DNA from: an uncultured Bacteroidales bacterium
GTDB lineage: Bacteria; Bacteroidota; Bacteroidia; Bacteroidales; FEN-979
DNA: 64,000 nucleotides
Direction of reading: 5' to 3'
Assembly: GCA_903875045.1 (NCBI GenBank)
Contig: CAIQUS010000066.1
Coordinates: forward strand, 24,963 to 88,962
Shown in pieces: positions 31,743-41,844 of the stretch; position 1 is the first letter of the stretch; each line of letters starts with the position of its first letter. The notes under the pieces were generated by a model. That model saw only the letters and a program-made list of their open reading frames with translations, was not told where the DNA came from and searched no databases. A program made the position numbers and the translations under genes.

Positions 31743-31785
31743 GCAGCCGCTGTTGATTTGTAACAGCGGCTGTTGCATTTTAATT
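31743..31785 (+). terminator. Rho-independent terminator
   Basis: AGCCGCTGTT-GATTTGT-AACAGCGGCT followed by TTGCATTTTAATT. Confidence 0.7.
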
Positions 31786-31814
31786 AATCGCTATTGTTTC
31801 GTACTTTTGTACAA

Positions 31815-33260
31815 ATGAACCGTATGAACAAACGATACTTTTCTTTGCTGGCAGGAATTTTGTTTTTATTTTCTGTCCAATCCTATTCTCAGGGAAAACA
31901 GACCGAGATCATCATCCTCCACACCAACGACATGCACTCAAAGATCGACAACATGGCCAAACTGGCCTATCTTGCCGACAGCCTGCGTAAACTTCATCCA
32001 TTCGTTTTCCTGGTATCTGCCGGGGATAACTTTACCGGGAATCCGGTTGTGGATATGGTTCCGGATAAAGGATACCCGATGATCGACCTGATGAACCGTT
32101 GCGGTTTCAATATAAGCGACATGGGCAACCACGAATTCGACATGGGACAGGAGTCATTGCATAAAAGGTTTCAGCAAGCAGGGTTTCCTTTTATCTCATG
32201 CAATCTCGATGCATCAAAGGCAACAATCGGTCAGATAAAACCATATACCGTACTCGGAACAAAACCAGGCGATTCCATTGCTTTTCTGGGACTGATCCAA
32301 TTGGACGACAATGGCTTGCCAAGCGCCCATCCATCAAACATGAAAAATATAAAATTTGTTAACGGACTCTCAAAAGCCAGCGAATATATCTGGCTGAAAA
32401 AAAAGTACGGGGTGCTCATTGCTCTTTCACACCTTGGGGTGGATGATGATGTAAGGCTGGCCGATTCGATGCCTCAGTTCGATCTGATCATTGGCGGTCA
32501 CTCCCACACTTTACTTGACCCGGCCAGGATTGAAAACGGTGTGATGATTGTTCAGGCAGGAGCCCACTTGAAATATGTCGGGAAAACCACCTTGATGGTA
32601 GAAAACAACAAGGTAGTAAACAGAAAGGATGAGGTGATCCTTTTTTCTTCGCTGAAAAATGAGGACCGTGGTGTGAGGGATCTCATCAACCGGTACAATA
32701 ACAACGAGGAATTTAACAAAATTGTCGGCACCGCAGAAAAATCAATGGAAGGGGAAGATGAACTTGGCAGCCTGATGACTGACGCCCTTACAAATCAGCT
32801 TAAGGTCAATTTTGCCTTTCAGAACCGGGGCGGAATCAGAATTTCGTCTTTATCACAGGGAGCTATTACACTCAAGGATATATACAAACTCGACCCATTC
32901 AACAACCAGGTGGTGATTTTTACCATGAACTCCGAAGAAATAAAGTCCTTGATTTGCTATGGATATCAGCATGAAAAAGGGATCGACCTGCAGGTTTCAG
33001 GGATGACCTACCGGTTGACAGATAACGGAAAAGGCGAGTGTGCAAAGGTGGAAATGTTTGATCTGTCGGGCAACCCGCTTGACCCTGCCATGGATTATGC
33101 CGTAGCCATGAACAATTATATGGCGGTTACGTATAAATTCGACCACAAAGACCCTGGTACCCTTACCACCCTCACAACAGCCGATGCCATGATACGATAC
33201 CTCGGTTTGGTAGGAAAGGTAAACTACAGTGGCGTTAAAAGGGCAACCATTGTGCGATAA
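31815..33260 (+). CDS. 5'-nucleotidase / metallophosphatase family protein
   Basis: IIILHTNDMHSKID; MGNHEFDMG; GGHSHTLLD; C-terminal NRGGIRISSLSQGAITLKDIYKLDPFNN. Confidence 0.93.
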   Translation: MNRMNKRYFSLLAGILFLFSVQSYSQGKQTEIIILHTNDMHSKIDNMAKLAYLADSLRKLHPFVFLVSAGDNFTGNPVVDMVPDKGYPMIDLMNRCGFNISDMGNHEFDMGQESLHKRFQQAGFPFISCNLDASKATIGQIKPYTVLGTKPGDSIAFLGLIQLDDNGLPSAHPSNMKNIKFVNGLSKASEYIWLKKKYGVLIALSHLGVDDDVRLADSMPQFDLIIGGHSHTLLDPARIENGVMIVQAGAHLKYVGKTTLMVENNKVVNRKDEVILFSSLKNEDRGVRDLINRYNNNEEFNKIVGTAEKSMEGEDELGSLMTDALTNQLKVNFAFQNRGGIRISSLSQGAITLKDIYKLDPFNNQVVIFTMNSEEIKSLICYGYQHEKGIDLQVSGMTYRLTDNGKGECAKVEMFDLSGNPLDPAMDYAVAMNNYMAVTYKFDHKDPGTLTTLTTADAMIRYLGLVGKVNYSGVKRATIVR

Positions 33261-33278
33261 ATCTAATTTGAAAACCTT

Positions 33279-33716
33279 TTGCAAATGGATGATTACTTAA
33301 AAAAGTCTGTCAGCCTGGCCGATGCCGAAAAGATGGTTACCGCTGCGAAGGCAAAAGCCATTGAACTGAATATGGCCATTGCCATAACCATTGTTGATGA
33401 AAGCGGGATCACAAAACTTTTTGCCCGCATGGACAATGCACCCCTCATCGCGGTGGATGCCTCAAGAAAAAAGGCAGTCACCGCCGTAAGTTTCGGTATC
33501 CCCACCGGTGATTCCTGGTTCAGTTTTATCAAGGATGACCCGATGTTGCGCGAAGGGGTGCATGATTTCAAAGATTTCATGCTGATGGGTGGCGGAATGC
33601 CGGTTGTTTCAGGCAACCAGGTGATCGGCGCCATAGGTATCAGCGGCGGACATTATTTACAAGACCAGGAATGCGCACAGTCAGCGCTGGATTCATTATA
33701 CAATCAGGTATGCTAA
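33279..33716 (+). CDS. GlcG/HbpS family heme-binding protein (DUF336)
   Basis: LADAEKMVTAAKAKAIELNMAIAITIVDESG...GAIGISGG. Confidence 0.9.
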   Translation: MQMDDYLKKSVSLADAEKMVTAAKAKAIELNMAIAITIVDESGITKLFARMDNAPLIAVDASRKKAVTAVSFGIPTGDSWFSFIKDDPMLREGVHDFKDFMLMGGGMPVVSGNQVIGAIGISGGHYLQDQECAQSALDSLYNQVC

Positions 33717-36202
33717 AAATTAAGGATCAGCTTGCGGTACTGAAAAGGTTAAACTGCTTTTCGCAGTGTTTTGGAAAAATCACCACCATTGAAGAACTTG
33801 CAACCAGTGTAAATGAAGTACTGGAGGATCTGCTCGACATTGAATCGTCCGGATTATACTTGTATGATTTTCAGGAAAAAAGACTTAAACTTCTGATCGC
33901 CAAAGGGTTTACCGAACAGGAGCGGATTGAGGCCGACAGAACTGCCATGGAAAGGCATCCCGGCTATGTTTTCAAAACCGGGAAGACACTGAATATTCCG
34001 GATACAGAAAATGATCCGTCAAACATGACTTTATCATCCAAACGCAGTTTCGTAGTCCTCTCCAGGCTTTATATCCCGGTACTCAACGGAAACGAACCTG
34101 TGGGTGCCTTCGGTATCGTGAGCGGGCAGAAAAACCGGTTCACAGAAGATTATCAACTTGTTCTGTCTTTTATCTGCAACATTGCCGGGGGAGTTTATGC
34201 CAACATTGTGAACAATGCTGAACAGCAAAAAGCCCACGACCATCTGGAAGCTATTACAGTAAGGCTTGCAACGCTCATCAAAAACCTCCAGGCCGGGATC
34301 CTTGTAGAGGACCAATACCGGACCATTGCCCTTATCAACCAGAAATTCTGTGATATGTTCGGCATTCCGGTGGAACCTGATTCGCTGTTCGGTGCCGATT
34401 GCTCTGATTCTGCGGAACAGTCAAAGGAAATGTTCACCGATCCTGAACATTTTGTTGCCCATATCAATACCATCCTTGGCGAAAAACTACCTGTGACCGG
34501 CGAGCAGCTCGAATTGGCCGATGGTCGTATCTTCGAACGGGATTACGTTCCAATATTTCTTGCAGGTAAGTTTCTGGGTAACCTATGGCAATATCGTGAT
34601 ACAACTGCCCGGATGACGATTGAAAAGGACCTGCGTAAAGCCATGGCAGAAGCAAAGTTGGCAACATCGGCGAAAAGCACCTTCCTCGCCAATATGAGCC
34701 ATGAGATAAGAACTCCGCTCAATGCGGTTATCGGACTTTCACGATTGATGAACGATACCCGCATGACACCCGAACAAAAGCTTCTCAACGATAAGCTCAG
34801 GATTTCAGGTGAAAATCTGCTCGGGATTATTAACGAAATTCTTGATTTTTCTAAGATTGAGGCTGGAAGGGTCGAACTCGAAAACATACCATTCAACTTG
34901 ACAGATTCTATCGACCGGGTCTACAGTTTTTTATCCCACGTGGCCGAAGAAAAGACCATTGCACTTACAACTTCGATGGAAGTGTCGTATCCAAAAGCCG
35001 TTATCGGTGACCCCGTCAGATTGCAGCAGATTCTTATCAACCTGGTTAACAACGCCTTAAAATTCACTTCAGAAGGAGGGGTTGCTCTTACTTGTAAGCT
35101 GATAAATGAAACCACTGAAAAGGCTGTATTCCTATTTTCTGTTGCAGATACCGGCATCGGGATCAGCGAAGAAAATCTGCAGAATATTTTTGAGAAATTT
35201 AAACAGGAGGACGAAAGTGTTACCCGTGTTTATGGTGGAACCGGTCTTGGACTGGCCATCAGCAGGCAGCTGGTAGGTCTCATGGGCGGAGAATTAAAGG
35301 TTGAAAGCGAAAAAGGGAAAGGCAGCAGGTTCTTCTTTTCCCTGGAGTTTAAAACGACAGATTCGGCCAGGCTCCGGCAAATGGACCGGAAAATTTACAT
35401 GGATCCGGAGATGCTGAGAGGGAGGTCAATCCTTGTCGCCGAAGACAACGAACTCAACCAGTTCATCGCCCGGTCAATCCTGCAGAAGTGGAATACCCAA
35501 GTTGAAATTGCCTCAAATGGCAAGGAGGCTGTTGAAAAAGTAAAGAAAAAAACGTACGACCTCATCCTGATGGATATGCAGATGCCGGTCATGGATGGTT
35601 TAATGGCAACCAAAATCATCCGGAACGAACTGAATATGACCACCCCTGTTATTGCCCTTACAGCCTTTGCCACCAAAGATGCAATTGAAAAGACGGTTAT
35701 AGCAGGTATGAACGGATACCTTACCAAACCATTCGAGGAGGAAACGCTCTTTAGCCAACTGTTATCTGCATTTGGAATTTCCCCGCGCTTTATGTCCGAT
35801 GCAGAAATAACACAACAAAAAGAACAACAGGTACCAGTTATGAGAGACCTTCATTACGACCTGGGAAAACTCTCTAAACTTCTTGGTGGCGATCAATCGG
35901 AAATCATCGATCTGATAGAGCAGTTCATTGAACTTACCCCCGAATATTCAAATGCCCTTTATGCCGCCTTTGAGCAAAATAACATTGAAGAGATTTCCAA
36001 AGCCGCCCACAAGATCAAATCAAGTCTCGAACTGCTCGCGTCAGGAAACCTGCGGTCAAACATCAACCTCATCCATGATTACGCCAAAAATAAGGAACAT
36101 CTGGAAAAACTGCCAAAACTAATGAAATACTACCGGGAGAATATTCCTGTTTTGCTGAAACAACTTGAGGAGAAGATGTTGGAGATGAGGCGTGACGGAT
36201 GA
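33710..36202 (+). CDS. Hybrid sensor histidine kinase (GAF-PAS-HisKA-HATPase-REC-HPt)
   Basis: FLANMSHEIRTPLNAVIGLSRLM; GTGLGLAISRQLV; ILVAEDNELNQFIA...LILMDMQMPVMDG; HPt HKIKSSLELL. Confidence 0.95.
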   Translation: MLKIKDQLAVLKRLNCFSQCFGKITTIEELATSVNEVLEDLLDIESSGLYLYDFQEKRLKLLIAKGFTEQERIEADRTAMERHPGYVFKTGKTLNIPDTENDPSNMTLSSKRSFVVLSRLYIPVLNGNEPVGAFGIVSGQKNRFTEDYQLVLSFICNIAGGVYANIVNNAEQQKAHDHLEAITVRLATLIKNLQAGILVEDQYRTIALINQKFCDMFGIPVEPDSLFGADCSDSAEQSKEMFTDPEHFVAHINTILGEKLPVTGEQLELADGRIFERDYVPIFLAGKFLGNLWQYRDTTARMTIEKDLRKAMAEAKLATSAKSTFLANMSHEIRTPLNAVIGLSRLMNDTRMTPEQKLLNDKLRISGENLLGIINEILDFSKIEAGRVELENIPFNLTDSIDRVYSFLSHVAEEKTIALTTSMEVSYPKAVIGDPVRLQQILINLVNNALKFTSEGGVALTCKLINETTEKAVFLFSVADTGIGISEENLQNIFEKFKQEDESVTRVYGGTGLGLAISRQLVGLMGGELKVESEKGKGSRFFFSLEFKTTDSARLRQMDRKIYMDPEMLRGRSILVAEDNELNQFIARSILQKWNTQVEIASNGKEAVEKVKKKTYDLILMDMQMPVMDGLMATKIIRNELNMTTPVIALTAFATKDAIEKTVIAGMNGYLTKPFEEETLFSQLLSAFGISPRFMSDAEITQQKEQQVPVMRDLHYDLGKLSKLLGGDQSEIIDLIEQFIELTPEYSNALYAAFEQNNIEEISKAAHKIKSSLELLASGNLRSNINLIHDYAKNKEHLEKLPKLMKYYRENIPVLLKQLEEKMLEMRRDG

Positions 36203-36226
36203 GGCGTGATGCGTGTCGGGTGATGG
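36184..36226. repeat. Heptamer array (GATGAGG/CGTGACG) overlapping the CDS 3' end
   Basis: GATGAGG|CGTGACG|GATGAGG|CGTGATG|CGTGTCG|GGTGATG|G. Confidence 0.8.
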
Positions 36227-36231
36227 TAAGG

Positions 36232-37692
36232 CTATTTGGGCCAGAGCAAACGGATGAGCTGGGCAATTTCGGAATTCTGGATGTACGGTCCGCGAATGCT
36301 GTCATATTCATCGGCAAAATTACGATACAGGCTGCTCCCGGCCCCTTTGGCATAAAACGGGATCAGTGAATTGGTATGTTCCTTCGAGTTGAAATTCATA
36401 ACCGGCAGATTTAATTTTCCATTATCAGTCAAAGGGTAAAATGGCTTTTCACCCCATAGTAACCCTGTTTCATGATCACCTGTTACGATCAGCATGGTTT
36501 CATTCCAGTTGCTGTTTTTTTCAACCCAGGCAACAACCATATCCACCGCTTTATAAAACCCGTTTATCTCTTCAATTAATCGGCCTTTCTGGTTTGAATG
36601 TGCAGCCCAGTCGGTAGCCCCACCTTCAATCATCACAAAAAAGCCTTTGGGATTGTTGTCAAGTACATTCAATGCGCCACCGGCCATTTCAGCCAGCGAA
36701 GGAACAGTTGGTATTAGCGGGGTAAAATATGGCACGGAATTTTCCGTTTCACCGTTTTTTGCCGTCCTGGCCTGCTGGATGGTCTCGTAAACTTTCGGGC
36801 ATCCGAATACCCTCTTCGGGGTTTTACCCTTCTGCAATGCCCTGAAATCATTCAGATCGCGAACCACAGTCCAGGCATCAGGGACATGATCACCATCAAC
36901 ATCATTCACGGTCTTTGTGTAACCGCTCACATCAAACTTAACCTGTTTGCCACTTCCGGCAAGAAACTGAAGCCAGAAAACGCTGTCAACCACATATTTT
37001 GCCTTATTCCATTTCTCTTTAACGAGAAGGCCATCATTGTCATACATCGGGTCGCCACATCCCATAATTACATCGCAGCGACTGTCGAGCAACATTTCGG
37101 CTGCGATCTGTGCATAGTTTGATCGCAGCACATTATGGGCTGTAAAACCGCCCGGTGTGGCATGACAAAATTCAACGGTTGTAACTACACCTGCCGATTT
37201 TCCAAGGGATTTTGCCCATTCCACAAGATTTTCGATGGGTTTATGCTCGACCGACATCCCTATGGAATTGTTGTAGGTTTTTAACCCGGTGGCCATGGCT
37301 GTTGCTGCTGCCGCCGATTCGGTGAAATCCCGTTTCAACCAGGCTATATCCTTCCATGCCCTGACCGGATCATAGCCGGAAACATAATAATTTGACCCAG
37401 ACTTCCCCGGTTTATATTCTCCTGCCTTTGCCGGATTATGGGCCATGGCGAGGATCACCGGGAATTTTTCCTGAACTTGTGCAGCCATTCCAAGATAATA
37501 ATCGGCAGCAAGAATATGGTTATACCCTACCCCGTCGCCAATCATCAGGATGATGTTTTTAGGATTTGGAAGACTTTTCGCATACTGTGCTTTTACAGTG
37601 CAGCATGAGAAAAACAGCAACAAGGGAAAAATCAACAGAAGACGTGTGGTGTAAAGCATTGTAAATATTTTGAAGTATCCGACTGACAGCAA
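36232..37692 (-). CDS. Alkaline phosphatase family protein
   Basis: NIILMIGDGVGYNHI; FTESAAAATAMATGLKTYNNSIG; VTGDHETG; start probably at internal MLYTTRLL. Confidence 0.92.
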   Translation of the reverse strand: MLSVGYFKIFTMLYTTRLLLIFPLLLFFSCCTVKAQYAKSLPNPKNIILMIGDGVGYNHILAADYYLGMAAQVQEKFPVILAMAHNPAKAGEYKPGKSGSNYYVSGYDPVRAWKDIAWLKRDFTESAAAATAMATGLKTYNNSIGMSVEHKPIENLVEWAKSLGKSAGVVTTVEFCHATPGGFTAHNVLRSNYAQIAAEMLLDSRCDVIMGCGDPMYDNDGLLVKEKWNKAKYVVDSVFWLQFLAGSGKQVKFDVSGYTKTVNDVDGDHVPDAWTVVRDLNDFRALQKGKTPKRVFGCPKVYETIQQARTAKNGETENSVPYFTPLIPTVPSLAEMAGGALNVLDNNPKGFFVMIEGGATDWAAHSNQKGRLIEEINGFYKAVDMVVAWVEKNSNWNETMLIVTGDHETGLLWGEKPFYPLTDNGKLNLPVMNFNSKEHTNSLIPFYAKGAGSSLYRNFADEYDSIRGPYIQNSEIAQLIRLLWPK

Positions 37693-37833
37693 AGTTAAAA
37701 GTAATTTCCGTTTCCTGCTAACTTAACCCACCATCCAACCCTCGGCATTCATCCCCCTTTTTTCATGTGTTCATCGAAAAATTGTTTCCCGGGAAGCCAA
37801 CCACGGTTAATTTTGGCCGAAATATTAAAAACC

Positions 37834-38103
37834 ATGGAAACGCTAACACACATCCTTGCATCCTTCGACATTTTTCAGGTAATCATCAGCGCTTTTCCCC
37901 GGATGTTCATCCCCATCGCACATGCCTTTCAGGGAATGTTCGTTATGCTGTCGGATATCGCCGGAAAACAGTTTGCCGCACATCCCGGAGTCATTTCAGG
38001 AACGGTCTTTTTTCTGTTTGTATATGTCACCTGGTCGGGACTTACGAAGTTAAGACAAGCCATGATCACTTCACGGACTGACCGGCCAGAACGTTCCAAT
38101 TGA
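37834..38103 (+). CDS. Hypothetical small membrane protein
   Basis: METLTHILASFDIFQVIISAFPRMF; ORF with hydrophobic segment. Confidence 0.4.
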   Translation: METLTHILASFDIFQVIISAFPRMFIPIAHAFQGMFVMLSDIAGKQFAAHPGVISGTVFFLFVYVTWSGLTKLRQAMITSRTDRPERSN

Positions 38104-38147
38104 TCCCATCAACGATTTCTTTCGTACTTTTGCGCCTATAAATTTCG

Positions 38148-38474
38148 ATGATGGCATGGATCTTTCTGATCATAGCCGGCTGTTTTGAAATCGGCTGGCC
38201 ACTGGGGATGAAACTGTCGCAGACACAGGCCCAATATAAATTCGGATGGATCATCTTTTCGATTGTCAGTATGGCGCTCAGTGGTTATTTTCTTTGGATT
38301 GCCCAGAAAACGATCCCAATGGGAACAGCTTACGCCATCTGGACGGGCATCGGGGCTGTTGGGGCATTCATCGTCGGAATCGCCTTTTTCAAGGATCCTG
38401 CAAGCTTTTTCCGGATCGCATCTGCCACGCTGATCGTTATGGGAATTATCGGATTAAAACTCTCAGCAGCCTGA
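38148..38474 (+). CDS. Small multidrug resistance (SMR/SugE-like) transporter
   Basis: MAWIFLIIAGCFEIGWPLGMKLSQ...AYAIWTGIGAVGAFIVGIAFFKDP. Confidence 0.92.
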   Translation: MMAWIFLIIAGCFEIGWPLGMKLSQTQAQYKFGWIIFSIVSMALSGYFLWIAQKTIPMGTAYAIWTGIGAVGAFIVGIAFFKDPASFFRIASATLIVMGIIGLKLSAA

Positions 38475-38547
38475 ATCCTTTATAAAATGGCGAAATCATG
38501 ATGGCATTTTCAAAAAGGTTCGTATCTTAGTAGAAAAATAGCCACCA

Positions 38548-38769
38548 ATGGAAACCTACACAAAAATCCTTGTTTTGAACAATGAGTTTGAGGCAGGTCT
38601 GCTCGAAGAAGTTCTCGCCGATCGTAACATTCCGCATGGAATCGTCACTTCAGATGATACCGCCCTTGGAGGGATCATGGAGATGGAATTTGGCTGGGGT
38701 TATGTGGAAGCGCCTGAAAGATGCCGTGAAGAAATCCAAAAGCTTTACGAAGAGATCATAAAACCGTGA
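38548..38769 (+). CDS. Small DUF2007-like protein
   Basis: TKILVLNNEFEAGLLEEVLADRNIPH. Confidence 0.55.
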   Translation: METYTKILVLNNEFEAGLLEEVLADRNIPHGIVTSDDTALGGIMEMEFGWGYVEAPERCREEIQKLYEEIIKP

Positions 38770-38779
38770 GCTTTTTGGG

Positions 38780-39406
38780 ATGGATACTTTAAAGGAATTT
38801 TTTACAGTCCTGTTAAATTCAGAAAAATTGATTCAATACGGGGGACTTGTCCTTCTGTTGATCGTAATTTATGCCGAAACCGGTTTAATTATAGGTTTTA
38901 TTTTTCCCGGTGATGCCTTATTGTTTACTGCCGGATTACTCTGTGGAAGCGTCCTGGCAGTAAATATCTGGCTGTTGGTCACCTCGGTTGCCTTGGCTGC
39001 CATTGCCGGAAATATTACCGGATATCTGACTGGAAAGATTTTCGGGCAGCGGTTGTTTCTGAAAAAGGATACTTTTTTCTTTAAGCAACGGCATTTTGAC
39101 AATTCCAAGACCTATTATGAAAAATATGGTGGATTTGCGCTGATTGCAGGCCGCTTTATGCCGGTTATCCGCACATTTGTACCCATTCTTGCAGGTACGA
39201 TCGGCATCAACTTCTGGAGGTTTAATTTATATAATGTTACAGGTGCCATCCTGTGGTCGGGAACGTTGATCCCCCTTGGATATTTTATCGGAAAAAAAAT
39301 CCCGGCATCCATCGATAACATTGAGTATTTTGTGCTGGGAATCACACTGATTACCATGACCATCCTGGTACGTGGCATCATCAAACACAGAAAGCATCTC
39401 AGGTAA
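38780..39406 (+). CDS. DedA family membrane protein
   Basis: LIGFIFPGDALLFTAGLL...FALIAGRFMPVIRTFVPILAGTIGINFWRFNLYNVTGAILW. Confidence 0.93.
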   Translation: MDTLKEFFTVLLNSEKLIQYGGLVLLLIVIYAETGLIIGFIFPGDALLFTAGLLCGSVLAVNIWLLVTSVALAAIAGNITGYLTGKIFGQRLFLKKDTFFFKQRHFDNSKTYYEKYGGFALIAGRFMPVIRTFVPILAGTIGINFWRFNLYNVTGAILWSGTLIPLGYFIGKKIPASIDNIEYFVLGITLITMTILVRGIIKHRKHLR

Positions 39407-41129
39407 CCATCGCAAATCCATCGTCAATCAGCTTTGCCATCGACTCACTTTCCGATTTCTTTGAAACAAGAAATTGTACGAGTTCCGCGGTGAAATGATC
39501 TTCGATCTTCTTTTCCTTCAGCAATTCCAGCATTTCCAGTGCACAAAGCCAGTCGTCGGGATGATCGCGCTTCAATTCCTGCCAAAGGGAGGGTAAAAGG
39601 GCAAAAGAACAGTTTTGCTCCCGGATATCGCGAACCTGCTGATACAGGGCATGCAATTTTTTTGCCTTTTCATCATGGCTGATTTTGTGGGTCTTCTCTT
39701 CAGGGGCCGGATAGTTCAATCCAAATGCATCCGGATCAGCCGGCCCTGAATATACTGACACAATCCTGCTGCCTACAGCCATGTCGAAGGTGCCCCAGGC
39801 AGGTTCAAACAAGGTTTTTCCTTCGTAGGTTACAGTACATTCCATGAGACTTAACAGCACAAGCTGCCCGTCACAAATGGTTTTACTGACCACTTGCCCG
39901 GTCACAGTCACACCTGAAGTGAATTCAAGGTTTACCTTTTCACCTTCTGTCAGTCCAATCTGATCGAGTTCCTCCTCTGAGAATTCTTCGAGTGCAACCG
40001 ATAAATTCTTCACCTTTCCGACCGGGGATCCAAATCCATGGGCGTGATACGTTTTATCATGTCCGGGCAACTCTTTACCTGCATAGTTAAGATTGGTGGC
40101 ACCTGTGGTTTTCAGATAAACCGGTGCTCCATCCTTTTCAAAAACCTGTGTAAAGGTTCCCGAAACCTCAAGTCCGGAATTGTAGACAGCTGTTCCGGTA
40201 TTTCCGGAACGGATCGCCTGCAAAAGGCCGTACGATCCGCCCCGACGCAGTGCCAGCGTATCTGCAAATTCATCGAGCACGCGGTTTAATGATTCAAAAT
40301 CGGGGGTGATGAAAAGTTGGGGCTGAGGTTCCGTAATATCATAATTGAAATTGGCTGCATCAATGGTAAGCGGGATTTTTTTTACCGCCGGCTGCAAACA
40401 CAGATAACTTTCTGCAATAGATGAAAGCAGTCCGGCACCATAGATTTTCGGATCATCGTGATCGCCGATCAGCCCATATTCCACCGTCCACCAATGAAGG
40501 TTCCTGATACGGGCCAATTCAGATGGCTCGCCCATATTGCAGGATATCTCTGTTAACCTTTTTTCCGCCTCCTCGATGACATCCTGATTTGAATAAGGAT
40601 CCGCTTTGATGATCGAAAGATGCCTGATTGCTTCGTAAAGGGCATAATCCTGCGGCGATAAAAATGCTTTTGCGCCGATTTCACCAAACCTGCGTAAAAA
40701 ATCGGCATATACCGGATCGGCTATGATCGGGGCATGGCCGGCTGCCTCGTGAATGATGTCGGGAGCGGGGGTATAACCAATCTGGTCGATGGGCCGTATA
40801 TCGGCTGCGATCACCAGCACATTGTAGGCCTGAAAAGCCATGAAAGCAGAAGGAGGAACAAAGCCGTCGACCGCAACAGCTGCCCACCCGATCTCTTTCA
40901 GGATGCGGTTCATGCCATACATACTTGGGATGGTCTCAATGCTGATACCCGTTTTGCGCAATCCATCCAGGTAGGCTCCATGTGCCACCTTCCCAAGAAA
41001 ACGCACATTTTGCCGCATCACATAGCGCCACAGAGCATGATCCTGCGGGGTATATTCATTGTAGGGCTGATCGATCACCAGACTCATCAGATGCCTGGGC
41101 AGTTTATCAAGGATTTCGTTCATTTCCAT
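39399..41129 (-). CDS. phhA: Aromatic amino acid hydroxylase (phenylalanine 4-monooxygenase) with long C-terminal extension
   Basis: YTPAPDIIHEAAGHAPIIADPVYADFLRRFGEIG; WWTVEYGLIG; ~250-aa extra C-terminus. Confidence 0.9.
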   Translation of the reverse strand: MEMNEILDKLPRHLMSLVIDQPYNEYTPQDHALWRYVMRQNVRFLGKVAHGAYLDGLRKTGISIETIPSMYGMNRILKEIGWAAVAVDGFVPPSAFMAFQAYNVLVIAADIRPIDQIGYTPAPDIIHEAAGHAPIIADPVYADFLRRFGEIGAKAFLSPQDYALYEAIRHLSIIKADPYSNQDVIEEAEKRLTEISCNMGEPSELARIRNLHWWTVEYGLIGDHDDPKIYGAGLLSSIAESYLCLQPAVKKIPLTIDAANFNYDITEPQPQLFITPDFESLNRVLDEFADTLALRRGGSYGLLQAIRSGNTGTAVYNSGLEVSGTFTQVFEKDGAPVYLKTTGATNLNYAGKELPGHDKTYHAHGFGSPVGKVKNLSVALEEFSEEELDQIGLTEGEKVNLEFTSGVTVTGQVVSKTICDGQLVLLSLMECTVTYEGKTLFEPAWGTFDMAVGSRIVSVYSGPADPDAFGLNYPAPEEKTHKISHDEKAKKLHALYQQVRDIREQNCSFALLPSLWQELKRDHPDDWLCALEMLELLKEKKIEDHFTAELVQFLVSKKSESESMAKLIDDGFAMVT

Positions 41130-41147
41130 TTTGTTGTTGTTTTGGTA

Positions 41148-41195
41148 GCCATTCATGGCGTCTTTACCCTTTGAGACGCCATGAATGGCGTCTCT
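41148..41195. repeat. Nested palindromic element between phhA and flavin reductase
   Basis: GCCATTCATGGCGTCT-ttaccctttg-AGACGCCATGAATGGC (16-bp perfect IR); second arm is itself GAGACGCCAT-GA-ATGGCGTCTC. Confidence 0.75.
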
Positions 41196-41204
41196 GCCAC
41201 CGGA

Positions 41205-41837
41205 TTATTCCGGTTTGGCCAATTCGAAGAGGGCCTGGCCGGATGCACGCACATAGTACTCACCCCCCATTCGCCCTATCAGGTCGATTTTATCAGGGTC
41301 AATTCTGCCTTGCTCATCCATCACCACGGGATTGACATGGATCCGCAATATTTCACAGATCACAAGGTTTCCTGCTCCATTTCCAATACCTGTTTCAATA
41401 ACCTGAAGTACCTTGCATTCAAATTGAACCGGAGATTCTTTCACCCTGAAAGGCTTTACCAGGTCTGAAGGTTGCATCGTGAATCCAACCATGTCAAATT
41501 CATTGACCCCTTTGGGAAAATTGGCACTGGAATCGCTCATCATTTGCGCCATCTCATAGCTGACCGTATTGATAACCACCTCCGGAACTTCCTTCACATT
41601 GTCATACGTGTGCTTGGTCGTATTGTCCGTTCCCCGCCTGGATGGAGAAAAGATTAGGATTGGTGGATTCGCGCCGAATGCATTGAAAAAGCTGAAAGGG
41701 GAAAGATTTGGCCTTCCTTCCTTGTCGATGGTACTTGCAAAAGCAATCGGACGCGGAGCAATGGCTCCCAGCATCAGGTGATGAAATTTTGGGATCGGGG
41801 TATCGAGGGGGTCGAAGTGAAGATATGGGAGGGGCAT
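41205..41837 (-). CDS. Flavin reductase family protein (FMN-binding)
   Basis: YHLMLGAIAPRPIAFASTIDKEGRPNLSPFSFFNAFGANPPILIFSP. Confidence 0.93.
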   Translation of the reverse strand: MPLPYLHFDPLDTPIPKFHHLMLGAIAPRPIAFASTIDKEGRPNLSPFSFFNAFGANPPILIFSPSRRGTDNTTKHTYDNVKEVPEVVINTVSYEMAQMMSDSSANFPKGVNEFDMVGFTMQPSDLVKPFRVKESPVQFECKVLQVIETGIGNGAGNLVICEILRIHVNPVVMDEQGRIDPDKIDLIGRMGGEYYVRASGQALFELAKPE

Positions 41838-41844
41838 GGGGGAT

